From positions 1 through 64,000 of the forward strand of contig QBZW01000003.1 of assembly GCA_003282205.1 (NCBI GenBank): DNA of 64,000 nucleotides, read 5' to 3'. Made by a program: the position numbers and the translations under genes. Under the pieces are notes generated by a model that ran no database searches, was not told where the DNA came from, and saw nothing but the letters and a program-made list of their open reading frames with translations. This DNA is from Pelagibacteraceae bacterium AG-337-G04 (GTDB taxonomy: Bacteria; Pseudomonadota; Alphaproteobacteria; Pelagibacterales; Pelagibacteraceae). Shown in pieces: positions 1-8,613 of this stretch (its first letter is position 1; the number at the start of each line of letters is the position of its first letter).

Positions 1-929
1 TTAACTCCTGCAATCATCAAGCATCCCTGATCTTTTTCTCCCATCTGAACCAATGATACTCCTAGTTTCAGTAAATTTTCAGGAGCAATCTTACTTTTTG
101 GATACTTTTGATAACCTTCCAGATATGCAGTAGCAGCATCAGTGTACATTTGTCTTATTCTATATGTTTCTGCATACCAATATTGTGCATTACCTGATAA
201 TTCGTTATCAGGATTAGTTAATACAAATTCCCTCAATGCTTTTTCAGCGCTAGCATAATCACCAACTTTTAAAAAATTTCTTGCAAATTGATATTGCTCT
301 TTTGGACTTGCATCGGGCAATAATTTTTCCTCTGCATTAAAAACTTCTGAGATTATTGCTTCGGTTTGTTCAACAGTTTCTATCACCTGTTTGTCATCAC
401 TAGTGGTCATGTCTTTGTAAGATAATTCTCCAAGTGACTGTGGTTCTGAAGATCCGGGAAGTATTTTTTTTTTATTTATCTTCTCATTTACCAATGTTTG
501 CTCAGTTTTAGGTAAAGAACTAAGAGACTTGTTATTTGTATTTACTATATTAGCTTGCTCAATTTGCTCAAATCTCAATTGATTATTTTGCTGAACCTTA
601 GAAAGTTTACTTGAAAGTTTGTCTAATTTAAAATTAATTTCTTCAAATTTGTTTGTTAATTCTTGGAATTGTGTCTCTATTTCACTTAATTTCAATAAAT
701 GTTGTGTTAAGGCCTGCTCGGATTCCTTAGTTGAAGACTTTTGAGATGTACTTGCATCAGAATTTTCTGAGAATGATTTAGAATAGACTGCTCTTTCTAA
801 AGTTCTAAGATCTTTCTGAATATTTTCTAAAATTTCACCTAATTCTGGGTCTTGAGAGAATGATATACTTGCAGAAAAGAACATTAATAAAGAAAAGATA
901 ATTAATTTTAGCTTAATTGATTGTCTCAT
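1..929 (-). CDS. cpoB: CpoB/YbgF cell division coordinator (3' end cut by window edge)
   Basis: Periplasmic partner of Tol-Pal that coordinates outer-membrane constriction with septal wall synthesis. Reading left from an ATG at 929, about 309 codons are visible and no stop is reached, so the C-terminus is missing. A signal peptide (basic start, hydrophobic residues about 6-20, SISFS-like cleavage area) is followed by a coiled-coil trimerisation region with many Gln/Glu/Lys, a low-complexity linker, and tetratricopeptide repeats in the last third (motifs such as QYQFARNFLKVGDYASAE and NAQYWYAETY). It lies directly downstream of pal, the usual order in proteobacteria, but is separated from it by a hairpin. 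Confidence 0.9.
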   Translation of the reverse strand, partial: MRQSIKLKLIIFSLLMFFSASISFSQDPELGEILENIQKDLRTLERAVYSKSFSENSDASTSQKSSTKESEQALTQHLLKLSEIETQFQELTNKFEEINFKLDKLSSKLSKVQQNNQLRFEQIEQANIVNTNNKSLSSLPKTEQTLVNEKINKKKILPGSSEPQSLGELSYKDMTTSDDKQVIETVEQTEAIISEVFNAEEKLLPDASPKEQYQFARNFLKVGDYASAEKALREFVLTNPDNELSGNAQYWYAETYRIRQMYTDAATAYLEGYQKYPKSKIAPENLLKLGVSLVQMGEKDQGCLMIAGV

Positions 930-956
930 AAAAACATTTGTAATTATAATAATGGC

Positions 957-993
957 AAAAAGAAGACCCTAACTTTTTTTAAGTCAGGGTCTT
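957..993 (-). terminator. Rho-independent terminator after pal
   Basis: On the minus strand a 13-bp stem (arms 981-993 and 963-975, one G-U wobble) closes a 5-base A loop and is followed by CTTTTTG. It sits between the pal stop and the cpoB start, so it probably ends or attenuates tol-pal transcription before cpoB. Confidence 0.7.
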
Positions 994-1006
994 TATAGTC
1001 TATCTT

Positions 1007-1561
1007 TTAGTTTTCTTTTACTGTTACAGATCTTCTATTTTTTGACCATGAAAGTGGATTAGAACCTGAGTCCACTGGTCTCTCTTTTCCGTAACTTAAA
1101 ACTTTTATTCGATCTGATGAAACACCATAAGTCATTAAGTAGTCTTTCGCAGAATTTGCTCTTCTTTCACCTAAAGCTAAGTTATATTCTCTAGTACCTC
1201 TTTCGTCAGCGTGACCTTCAACTACAACTGTCACATCTGAGTTCTGTCTTAACCAAGCAGCTTGTTTCCTTAGAGTTTCTCTAGAAGCCGTAGTTAATAT
1301 TGTTTCGTTTGTCGCGAAGAATACTCTGTCAGGAACTCCGCTCGCAAGCTCTCCTACAGTATCAGAGCCTATGTAGACATCTCCCTGCATTAACGCATCC
1401 AATTTTTCAATCGGATCTGCTTTTTGAGTCTCTGCTGCTTTGGTAGAAGTAGTAGTAGGCTCGGTTGTTGTTTTTACAGATTTCTTAGTTGCGCATGCTG
1501 TAATGATTAATCCAAATATTACAACAAGAAATGCATTTTTTAAAATTTTGCTTAGATTCAT
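1007..1561 (-). CDS. pal: Peptidoglycan-associated lipoprotein Pal
   Basis: Outer-membrane lipoprotein that binds peptidoglycan and TolB/TolA. The N-terminus is a lipoprotein signal with lipobox I-T-A-C, acylated Cys23. A Thr/Lys-rich linker follows, then an OmpA-like domain (about residues 75-184) with the peptidoglycan-binding elements EGHADERGTREYN and LGERRANSAKDYL. Length (184 aa) fits the family. The start is supported by a strong AAGGAG a few bases upstream. It is downstream of tolB with a 95-bp spacer and ends in a hairpin terminator, so it may have its own promoter as well as tol read-through. Confidence 0.97.
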   Translation of the reverse strand: MNLSKILKNAFLVVIFGLIITACATKKSVKTTTEPTTTSTKAAETQKADPIEKLDALMQGDVYIGSDTVGELASGVPDRVFFATNETILTTASRETLRKQAAWLRQNSDVTVVVEGHADERGTREYNLALGERRANSAKDYLMTYGVSSDRIKVLSYGKERPVDSGSNPLSWSKNRRSVTVKEN

Positions 1562-1656
1562 TTTTGCTCCTTAAATAGAATAATATGAACTTAACCATGT
1601 AATTAGATGTTTTGTCCAGAAAAATCAACCTAATTTAACAGAATCTTAGATTTTCT

Positions 1657-3018
1657 TTAATTTCCTAATAATGAGGACCATGACGGATCAGAGGCGTCCG
1701 TCTCAGTTATTACCAACCTCTCGTTGTATCCGGTTAAATCAATTGACCATAATTTTGCCGAAAATCCCTCACCTTTGTCATTAGTTTTTGTCTCCCTGTA
1801 AAATATAATTATTCTTCCATTTGGAGACCATGAAGGTGCCTCTTGATAAAAATTTTCTGTAAGTAATCTTTCTCCTGTTCCATCAGTCCTCATAACTCCA
1901 ATAAAAAATTTGCCTTTATGAAGTTTGGTAAAAGCTATTAAATCTCCTCTCGGAGACCAAACGGGTGTACCGTAAATTCCTTTTCCAAATGATATTCTTT
2001 TTACTTTTGACCCATCACTTCTCATCACATAAATCTGCTGGTAACCACTTCTATCAGAATTAAATGTTATATATTTCCCATCAGGTGAATATGAAGGTGA
2101 TGTATCTATAGATGGATGATCTGTTATTTTTTCTTGAATGTTTGTCTCTAAATTTCTTACCCAAATTTCCGAATTACCATCTTTCGCCAAACTCATTATA
2201 ATTTTTTTTCCATCTGGCGAAAATCTAGGAGCAAATGTCATTCCAGGAAAATCTCCTACTACTTCTTGTTTTCCCGTTTCAATATTTAAAAGGTAAACCC
2301 TAGGCATATTTCTAAAGTATGAAAGATAGGTTACCATTTGATTTGTTGGATTAAATCTAGGGGTTAACACCAACTCATTCCCCAAGGTTAAATACTTTGT
2401 ATTAAATCCATCTTGGTCCATTATGGCTAGTTTTTTTATTCTCTGAGTTTTAGGACCCTCCTCTGCAACATAAATTATTCTTGTGTCAAAATAGCCGCTC
2501 TCTCCAGTTAAACGTTCGTATACTTTATCTGAAATTTTATGACCAACTCTTCTCCAGTTATTTGGAACTGTAGTTAAAGAAAAGCCATCAACCATTTTTG
2601 CTCCTAAAACATCCCAAAGTTTAAATTCAATCTTTATATAATCCTTTTCATTTATAATTATAGAAGTGACCTTACCAGTAATTAAAACTTGAGATTTAAT
2701 TAAAGCCCAATCTTCAAATCTTGGTTTTAAGTGCGCGATATCTGGCTTTTGTAAGAAAGATTCCTTTTCAAGAGTTTCAAACAATCCAGTTTTCCTTAAG
2801 TTATTCTGAATTACTTCAGAAATTTCTAAACCTAAATTATCTATATCTAAATTTTTTTTAATTTTTTCTTTAGAAATTTCATCAGAAAAAAAAGGTGAGA
2901 CCGAAATTGGTAGAGGATCAAGATTTCCTCTTGTTATATCAATCTCAACAAGGGAATAAGATATTCCAGGTTTTAAAAAAAAACATAAAACAAATATTAA
3001 TAAAATTTTATTTCTCAT
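1657..3018 (-). CDS. tolB: Tol-Pal system translocation protein TolB
   Basis: Periplasmic beta-propeller that shuttles between Pal and TolA. There is a cleavable signal peptide (residues about 1-22), an N-terminal alpha/beta domain (to about 165), then six-bladed propeller repeats with the typical F-SPDGK / W-SP-G motifs (for example [12 protein letters not shown] and [11 protein letters not shown]). 453 aa is a normal length. The start overlaps the tolA stop by 4 bp (ATGA), indicating translational coupling in the tolQRAB operon. Confidence 0.97.
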   Translation of the reverse strand: MRNKILLIFVLCFFLKPGISYSLVEIDITRGNLDPLPISVSPFFSDEISKEKIKKNLDIDNLGLEISEVIQNNLRKTGLFETLEKESFLQKPDIAHLKPRFEDWALIKSQVLITGKVTSIIINEKDYIKIEFKLWDVLGAKMVDGFSLTTVPNNWRRVGHKISDKVYERLTGESGYFDTRIIYVAEEGPKTQRIKKLAIMDQDGFNTKYLTLGNELVLTPRFNPTNQMVTYLSYFRNMPRVYLLNIETGKQEVVGDFPGMTFAPRFSPDGKKIIMSLAKDGNSEIWVRNLETNIQEKITDHPSIDTSPSYSPDGKYITFNSDRSGYQQIYVMRSDGSKVKRISFGKGIYGTPVWSPRGDLIAFTKLHKGKFFIGVMRTDGTGERLLTENFYQEAPSWSPNGRIIIFYRETKTNDKGEGFSAKLWSIDLTGYNERLVITETDASDPSWSSLLGN

Positions 3019-4082
3019 CCACCCATCATTTCTATGGGATTAAATCGTAATATCATTGTTTTCCACTTTTCATAACTTGTTGTTGGAAGATTTTTTATAG
3101 GATTACAAAGTCTTATCGCTCTTATTACACTTTGAGCTATTTGATAAAAAGCTCCTTCACCAGGGGTGTTCATTCTTACATGGTCCAACATTTCAAAGTT
3201 TTTTACAATTCCATTTTTTTCTAAATTAAGTTTTACAGTAACCAAGAGATCCTCGCTATAAGGCAAGCCAGAGGGCACTGACCAACACGTATAAATTTGA
3301 TGTCTAATTGCATATTCAGTTGTTACACTTAATTTAGACAGTTTCATAGACTTGTCTTCAGATTGTGTAATTCCATCAGTTTTTTTTTTAACTTCACCTA
3401 CATTCTCGTATTGCTTAGCAATTAAACCTTTAATTTTGTTAACATCAATATCTTCTTTTTCATATTCTGATACTTGTTTTGCTTTTTCATCAATCAAAGG
3501 TTTTTTAATTTTTGCAAATTCTTTTATCACCTCATCATTTTCAATTTTTTTTTCAATTTTTTTTCTTTTTTCTTTTTCAATAACTATTTTTTTATCTTCT
3601 TTTGAGGGTTGTTGCTCGGTTTCTTGTTTGGTCTCTATTTTTTCTATCTTTTGATCAGGTAATGGAACAGTCTTTGATTTTTCTTGTTTAACTTTCTCTT
3701 GTTTTTTCTGAGGCGTAGGTACTTTTTTTGATTTTGACAAATCAATTTCGTCTTTTTGATTATCAAATTTTAATTGTTTTTTTTTCTCTTTTTTTATCTC
3801 CTTTGGTGGTGCTTGCTCTGAAAGTAGTTTTTTATTTTCATTTTTTGTCTTTTCTATAATTTTTGCTGCTTTTGGAGCATAAGGAATATTAGTTTTCTCA
3901 GATATTTGTATCAATTCGACCGATACAATTGGCATCAGTTCCAATGGTTTTTTAGCAACAAATGGAAGAGCAAATATTGTAGCAAAAAATATTGTGCCAT
4001 GAAAAATCACAGAAAAAAATATTCCAAAAGAAATATTATTCATTCCACTTGGAAGAATACTAAATGAAATTTTTTTAAACAA
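3015..4082 (-). CDS. tolA: TolA-like envelope-spanning protein
   Basis: Links the TolQR motor in the inner membrane to Pal/TolB. One membrane anchor is visible near residues 18-42, followed by a long Lys/Glu-rich helical region (about 60-245) and a compact C-terminal domain (about 250-355) with CWSVPSG and VKLNLEKNG elements typical of the TolA/TonB C-terminal fold. Sequence similarity in the middle is compositional only; identification rests on the anchor, the C-terminal domain and position between tolR and tolB. The central region is so Lys-rich that the opposite strand shows a long false reading frame. Confidence 0.9.
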   Translation of the reverse strand: MFKKISFSILPSGMNNISFGIFFSVIFHGTIFFATIFALPFVAKKPLELMPIVSVELIQISEKTNIPYAPKAAKIIEKTKNENKKLLSEQAPPKEIKKEKKKQLKFDNQKDEIDLSKSKKVPTPQKKQEKVKQEKSKTVPLPDQKIEKIETKQETEQQPSKEDKKIVIEKEKRKKIEKKIENDEVIKEFAKIKKPLIDEKAKQVSEYEKEDIDVNKIKGLIAKQYENVGEVKKKTDGITQSEDKSMKLSKLSVTTEYAIRHQIYTCWSVPSGLPYSEDLLVTVKLNLEKNGIVKNFEMLDHVRMNTPGEGAFYQIAQSVIRAIRLCNPIKNLPTTSYEKWKTMILRFNPIEMMGG

Positions 4083-4084
4083 TG

Positions 4085-4501
4085 CTATCTCTCTTTAAAA
4101 GGCTCAGATATTAAGGCAACCTTAGTGAACCCCGAGCCTGAAAGTTTACCCATGACCTCTAATACTCTTCCGTAATTAATTGTTTTATCACCTCTTACAT
4201 AAATTCTTGTATCAGTTCTATTATTGGACACAGCTAAAATTTTTTTAATTAAATTGTCAAATTCAATTTTTGACTCCTGAATAAAAATTTCACCTTTAGA
4301 GTTTATAGTTAATGTGAGAGGTTCGCTTTCTTCTGGTAAAGTATCAGCTGAGGTTTCGGGTAAATCAACTTGCACCCCCACTGTTAATAAAGGTGCTGTT
4401 ACCATGAAAATAATTAAAAGAACAAGCATCACATCAACGAAGGGTGTTACATTTATTTCACTCATCGGTTCTCTTTCGGAGCGCTTTAAGTTAAATGACA
4501 T
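4085..4501 (-). CDS. tolR: TolR (ExbD/TolR family)
   Basis: Inner-membrane proton-channel partner of TolQ. A short cytoplasmic N-terminus is followed by one membrane helix with the motif INVTPFVDVMLVLLIIFM; the proton-path aspartate is Asp23, as in the characterised family. The periplasmic domain (about 45-138) has the usual ExbD ending. Separated from tolA by 2 bp and from tolQ by 1 bp, clearly one operon. Confidence 0.97.
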   Translation of the reverse strand: MSFNLKRSEREPMSEINVTPFVDVMLVLLIIFMVTAPLLTVGVQVDLPETSADTLPEESEPLTLTINSKGEIFIQESKIEFDNLIKKILAVSNNRTDTRIYVRGDKTINYGRVLEVMGKLSGSGFTKVALISEPFKER

Positions 4502-4502
4502 A

Positions 4503-5177
4503 TTAGATGATAGAAATAAATCTTTTTGAAAAATTTTCTAATTTTTGTGAATATTTTTTGGAGTCATTGCCAAATTTATTATAGGCAATTACAGCTGGTA
4601 TTGCTGCTAACAAACCTAGAGCAGTTGCAAATAAAGCTTCAGCAATTCCAGGGGCTACAATAGCTAAACTAGTATTTCTTGATATTGCAATTGATTGAAA
4701 AGAATTCATTATTCCCCATACAGTTCCAAATAATCCAATAAATGGTGCTGTAGACCCTACTGTTGCAAGAAAAGTAAATTTATTATTAACAACGTTCATT
4801 TGCTTTTCAATGTTCAGCTCTAAAATATTTTCAAGTCTTTGAACAATATTCGTTTTAGACCTTGACTTCATAACTGTTTGCATTGAGTCTTTAAACAATT
4901 GTGCCATTGGATTATCTAAGTTTGTAGGAAGACTATTATAAAATGTTTCTGCTGACTTAGACTTCCAAAATCTTTCCTCAAAATCCTCTGAGTCTTTATT
5001 AATTCTTCTAAACATTATAATTTTATCAAAAATTATCGCCCAAGAATAAACTGAGCTTGCTATAAGAATGACAATCACAGATTTTACTATTAAATCAGCT
5101 CTCAAAAATAAACTTAAAATTGAAAAATCTGTATTATTTGCTAAACCAACTACTTGAGATGTTATATCTGCATCCAT
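4503..5177 (-). CDS. tolQ: TolQ (MotA/TolQ/ExbB proton channel)
   Basis: Three-helix inner-membrane motor subunit that energises TolA. The first helix is near residues 30-50; the paired helices near 135-160 and 170-200 contain the signature G-STAPFIGLFGTVWGIMNSF and the channel segment IAEALFATALGLLAAIPAV. 224 aa matches TolQ. It is the first gene of tolQRAB; upstream is a 57-bp gap and then the RuvC-like gene, whereas many proteobacteria have ybgC and ruvAB here. Confidence 0.97.
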   Translation of the reverse strand: MDADITSQVVGLANNTDFSILSLFLRADLIVKSVIVILIASSVYSWAIIFDKIIMFRRINKDSEDFEERFWKSKSAETFYNSLPTNLDNPMAQLFKDSMQTVMKSRSKTNIVQRLENILELNIEKQMNVVNNKFTFLATVGSTAPFIGLFGTVWGIMNSFQSIAISRNTSLAIVAPGIAEALFATALGLLAAIPAVIAYNKFGNDSKKYSQKLENFSKRFISII

Positions 5178-5234
5178 TTGATTGATTTCACACTAAAATG
5201 TGTCATGAATTTGTCTTTAAAGGCTAACAAAATA

Positions 5235-5723
5235 TTATTTTTCTTGAGAATTTAGATGGTAATTAGCTATTAATATTGCATCTGCTTTGTTGGTGTCTTT
5301 CTTTCGAGATAACATCGATGAAAACTTAGGAAACATTTCAATTGCTTTGACTCTACTAGAGTCTTTTTGAGAATTTATTAAATCATAATACTTTTTCCAT
5401 TTTGCTGGTCTCACATAAAAAATTGGTAGTTGCATTGCAGCACAAACACCTTTTAAAACTCCAAATGATTGTCCAAAATTAAACATACTAGTTACACCTT
5501 GTCCAGGCATTGCTGAAACTTGTTCCACTACCACGTTTATATTCTCAGATTTGTGGTTTTGAGTTCTTAAAGATATTTCGTTAAATATTTGGCTACCATT
5601 AATTTGCTTTTTATTTTTATTGCCTGACGCCATAGTAGGCATATCAATTACATCTTTTAAATCTCCATCCTCGAAGAAACTAATTGCACCAGTTATCCCT
5701 GGGTCTATTCCGATTATTATCAT
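5235..5723 (-). CDS. RuvC-like Holliday junction resolvase
   Basis: RNase H-fold nuclease related to RuvC. Visible acidic residues are Asp7 in GIDPG, Glu67 in VVEQV and Asp148 in NKADAI; the position three before Asp148, where the RuvC family has Asp or His, is Asn145, with Asp143 nearby. The segment MPGQGVTSMFNFGQSFG resembles phage and poxvirus-like RuvC relatives more than E. coli RuvC. It occupies the place of ruvC between yebC and tolQ, but ruvA and ruvB are not next to it. Resolvase activity is a family inference. Confidence 0.75.
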   Translation of the reverse strand: MIIIGIDPGITGAISFFEDGDLKDVIDMPTMASGNKNKKQINGSQIFNEISLRTQNHKSENINVVVEQVSAMPGQGVTSMFNFGQSFGVLKGVCAAMQLPIFYVRPAKWKKYYDLINSQKDSSRVKAIEMFPKFSSMLSRKKDTNKADAILIANYHLNSQEK

Positions 5724-5732
5724 AAAATAAAA

Positions 5733-6446
5733 TTATTTTGCATTTGTAAAAACATTTTGAACATCTTCATCTGCTTCTAAAATTTCCAAAAACTTATTCA
5801 TTTTTTCTTTATCTTCTTCATTTAGACTAATTTTATTTACTGGAACCCATTCAATTTCTGTAGATATGAAATTAGAAATCTCTTTTTCTAATAAATTTTT
5901 TACATCATATATCTCGTCATTATTTGTATGTATCTCGTAATAATACTCATGAAATATGCAATCATTAGCCCCAGCATTAGTTGCAAGGTTGAAAACTTTA
6001 TCCTCACCCATTTCTTCTTTATCAATTTTAATGACTCCTAGTTGTATAAAGTTATGAGATGCAGAACCTTGAGTACCTAGTCCTCCTCCATGTTTTTGAA
6101 AAATTGTTCTCATATTTGAGGCAGTTCTATTTTTATTATCTGTCAAAGTAATAACTACTATTGCGCTTTTTCCAGGTCCAAATCCCTCATATCTTATATT
6201 TTCAAGATGAGAGTCTGTAGCTATTGACGATTTGTCAATGGCTCTCTCAATATTATCTTTTGGCATATTTGCTGATCTAGCAGCCTGGATCGCAGATCTT
6301 AGTCTTGAATTCATGTCTGGATTTTTGTCTCCAAGTTTTGCTGCAACTGTAATTTCCCTTGATAGTTTAGAAAATACAGCGGATCTTTGCTTATCTACTT
6401 TTCCTTTTTTATGTTTGATCCCTGCCCAATGAGAATGACCTGCCAT
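5733..6446 (-). CDS. yebC: YebC/PmpR family regulatory protein
   Basis: Cytoplasmic YebC-family protein, implicated in transcription control and, for some members, in relieving ribosome stalling at proline stretches. The diagnostic start MAGHSHWAGIKHKKGK is intact, followed by the FSKLSREI and MPKDNIERAI motifs and the three-domain length (237 aa). Lies 9 bp from the RuvC-like gene and 3 bp from the phosphoesterase gene upstream, in one minus-strand run. Confidence 0.96.
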   Translation of the reverse strand: MAGHSHWAGIKHKKGKVDKQRSAVFSKLSREITVAAKLGDKNPDMNSRLRSAIQAARSANMPKDNIERAIDKSSIATDSHLENIRYEGFGPGKSAIVVITLTDNKNRTASNMRTIFQKHGGGLGTQGSASHNFIQLGVIKIDKEEMGEDKVFNLATNAGANDCIFHEYYYEIHTNNDEIYDVKNLLEKEISNFISTEIEWVPVNKISLNEEDKEKMNKFLEILEADEDVQNVFTNAK

Positions 6447-6449
6447 GAT

Positions 6450-7256
6450 TTAAAATTCTTTCTGAAGTTGACCACCAAATATAAATTGACTTATATTTGA
6501 TGCTAAACCATTTTTTGGATTAGCTTGGATAATTGCTCCACAAAGTGAAGCCTCTCCTTCAGCAGGAAAATGTTTAGTAGAGTCTCTTTTGTAGAATCTA
6601 TTAATAGAATTTTCAGCATTCATCCCAATTACAGAATTATAATCACCACACATTCCTGCATCTGTTAAATAAGCAGTACCCTTACTTAATACTCTTCCGT
6701 CGTTAGTAGGTACATGAGTGTGGGTGCCAACCACAAATGTAGCATTTCCATCGAATACATGGCCAATGGCCATTTTCTCGCTTGTAATCTCACCATGAAA
6801 ATCAACTATGAGAAAATCATATTTTTCTCTAAGTGTATTTTGATCTAAGAATTCTTTACTTTTTACAAAGACATCATCAGATTTTTTCATAAAAACATTT
6901 CCTATTAAATTTAATACACCAACTTTGTAACCACCAAAAGAGTCATATATGCCAAAACCATTACCAGGAACATCACCAGACAAATTTAGTGGTCTTAATA
7001 ATCTCTTTTGATTTTTAATTAATTCAAATGTTTCTTTTTGATCCCAAACATGATTACCAGTAGTAATTGCATCAACTCCACAACTAAGTAATTCATTAAC
7101 TATATTCTCAGTTATTCCAACACCTTCTTTTGAAGCGTTTTCACCGTTTACAACAACAAAGTTTATTTTCTTTGTCTTTATAATTTTTGGTAAAAATTTT
7201 TTTATTGCACTGCAACCACTGTTTCCAACTATATCTCCTAAAAATAAAATATTCAT
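6450..7256 (-). CDS. YmdB-family metallophosphoesterase
   Basis: Binuclear-metal phosphoesterase of the TIGR00282/YmdB family; the studied Bacillus member hydrolyses 2',3'-cyclic nucleotides, but the substrate here is unknown. Motifs in order: LFLGDIVG (Asp8), VVNGENAS, TTGNHVWD, VDFHGE, VGTHTHVPTND, covering all expected metal ligands. 268 aa is typical. The start overlaps the stop of the upstream cyclo-ligase gene by 4 bp. Confidence 0.9.
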   Translation of the reverse strand: MNILFLGDIVGNSGCSAIKKFLPKIIKTKKINFVVVNGENASKEGVGITENIVNELLSCGVDAITTGNHVWDQKETFELIKNQKRLLRPLNLSGDVPGNGFGIYDSFGGYKVGVLNLIGNVFMKKSDDVFVKSKEFLDQNTLREKYDFLIVDFHGEITSEKMAIGHVFDGNATFVVGTHTHVPTNDGRVLSKGTAYLTDAGMCGDYNSVIGMNAENSINRFYKRDSTKHFPAEGEASLCGAIIQANPKNGLASNISQFIFGGQLQKEF

Positions 7257-7798
7257 TTTATTATTCCTTTATTTGTAAAAATAAAATCCAATTTTTGATC
7301 AAAATTGTTTATTGGAATTTTTTTAATTTTTTGGAATGAAAAAGCAAAGCCAAAAGTTAAAACATTCTTTAAATTTGAAAGTTTTACAATATATCGGTCA
7401 TAAAATCCGCCTCCATAACCTAATCTAAATTTATTATTGTCGAATCCAACAAGAGGAATAATCAAAATATCAGGGAAAACTTTTTTTTTGGTATTCGGCT
7501 CTGGAATACCTTGGTAACCTACTTTAAGCGAGTCTTGAAAAGACCACTCATAAAAATCCATATCGTAATTTTTCTTAGTAACTGGAAGCGATATTTTAAA
7601 ATTATTTTTTTCTAACTCTTCTAAAATATCTAAACATCCTATTTCACTATTGATTGGATAATATCCACCTATATTAATTTTTTTTTTTAAATTTAATTTT
7701 TTTAATATCCTTTTAAATTGTATGACGCTTATAGATTGTTGACTAAATTTAGTTTTTCTTAAATTGATTAATTTTTTTCTTAAATTTTCCTTAGACAC
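7253..7798 (-). CDS. 5-formyltetrahydrofolate cyclo-ligase
   Basis: Converts 5-formyl-THF to 5,10-methenyl-THF using ATP. Family markers are an N-terminal RKKLINLRK, the GGYYPINSEI segment and the nucleotide/folate-binding loop LGYGGGFYDRYI near residues 128-139. Length 181 aa is normal. It is 5 bp downstream of zapA, the well-known zapA-ygfA (fau) pairing; the 6S RNA often found between those two genes has no room here. Confidence 0.93.
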   Translation of the reverse strand: MSKENLRKKLINLRKTKFSQQSISVIQFKRILKKLNLKKKINIGGYYPINSEIGCLDILEELEKNNFKISLPVTKKNYDMDFYEWSFQDSLKVGYQGIPEPNTKKKVFPDILIIPLVGFDNNKFRLGYGGGFYDRYIVKLSNLKNVLTFGFAFSFQKIKKIPINNFDQKLDFIFTNKGIIK

Positions 7799-7803
7799 TT
7801 TTG

Positions 7804-8250
7804 TTATTGGGTCTTTGTGTCTGGATCATTTCTTTTGATAAAATTTTCTAACTCAATTGTTGTTTTATCAACTAAAGTTTCATAATCATTTTTATTAGCA
7901 TCAATTTCATTCTTTAGATCCTCCTGGTTTTTACTTAATTCGGTTATGTCTTTTTCTTTTAAATCTTTATAATTATAAACTAAAGATTTAAGTTCTTTAA
8001 ATTTCTCAGTAATTTTATTTATTTCTTTTTTTTGTATGTCGATTTTTTTTTTAGTCTCATAATATTCATCTAAAACAGAAATAGAAGTTATAAGTAAAAG
8101 TTTACTCTCTCCTATATTTCCTAAAGAGTTTTTAAGATTATTAAATTTTTCGTTTAAATATATAGATAATTCGTCTAAATGCTCTTCTTGCCCATCTTCA
8201 CAAGATAATAAGAATTCTTTTCCATTAAATTTAATATTTACATTTGCCAT
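7804..8250 (-). CDS. zapA: Cell division protein ZapA
   Basis: Z-ring stabilising protein that bundles FtsZ. The N-terminal globular part (NVNIKFNGKEFLLSCEDGQEE, then ELSIYLNEKFN) matches the ZapA head, followed by a long coiled coil (about residues 65-140). 148 aa is somewhat longer than E. coli ZapA (109 aa), the extra length being coiled coil. Its start overlaps the end of the upstream coiled-coil gene by 13 bp. Confidence 0.85.
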   Translation of the reverse strand: MANVNIKFNGKEFLLSCEDGQEEHLDELSIYLNEKFNNLKNSLGNIGESKLLLITSISVLDEYYETKKKIDIQKKEINKITEKFKELKSLVYNYKDLKEKDITELSKNQEDLKNEIDANKNDYETLVDKTTIELENFIKRNDPDTKTQ

Positions 8251-8591
8251 TTATCAATTTCTTCCATTAAATTATCTGTTTCTTGGTTTAGTTCATCTAT
8301 TTTATCAGAAAATTGATCTTCTTTTTTTTTTTCTTCAATTTCTTTTTTTTTAAAATCATCAAATTTCTGTTTAAGAGACTGATTTTCTTGTTGAAGAGTA
8401 ATATACTTTTGTTCTATTTCTTTTTTTTCAATTTCTAATTGATTTTTTTGGTTTGTAAGATTTTCTAACTCCAAAATTTTAATTGGTTTTATATTTTCAA
8501 GATTTTTTAATTTATCTAAAGTATCTAATAGTTTTTTTTCTTTTTCACTAATCGAATTCATATATATATCTATATTATAAAATTGATTCAC
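8238..8591 (-). CDS. Coiled-coil protein upstream of zapA
   Basis: Unrecognised short protein made almost entirely of a Lys/Glu/Gln-rich coiled coil (residues about 20-115), similar in style to the small DUF4164/ZapB-like proteins that precede zapA in many Alphaproteobacteria. The longest frame starts with GTG at 8591; the ATG at 8559-8561 (MNSISEKEKK) is the more likely start, giving 107 aa and leaving about 50 bp for a promoter shared with divergent tkt. A division-related role is inferred only from position and shape. Confidence 0.7.
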   Translation of the reverse strand: MNQFYNIDIYMNSISEKEKKLLDTLDKLKNLENIKPIKILELENLTNQKNQLEIEKKEIEQKYITLQQENQSLKQKFDDFKKKEIEEKKKEDQFSDKIDELNQETDNLMEEIDKWQM

Positions 8592-8613
8592 CTAAGTCTA
8601 CAAAGGATAAATT

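Noticed and set aside
3352..3654. Plus-strand 100-codon frame opposite tolA
   Set aside because: It is the mirror of the Lys/Glu-rich TolA middle region, giving a Ser/Phe/Ile-rich peptide with no family features.
7799..7803. 6S RNA expected between zapA and the cyclo-ligase gene
   Set aside because: Only 5 bp separate the two genes, so there is no room. 6S RNA, if present, is elsewhere.
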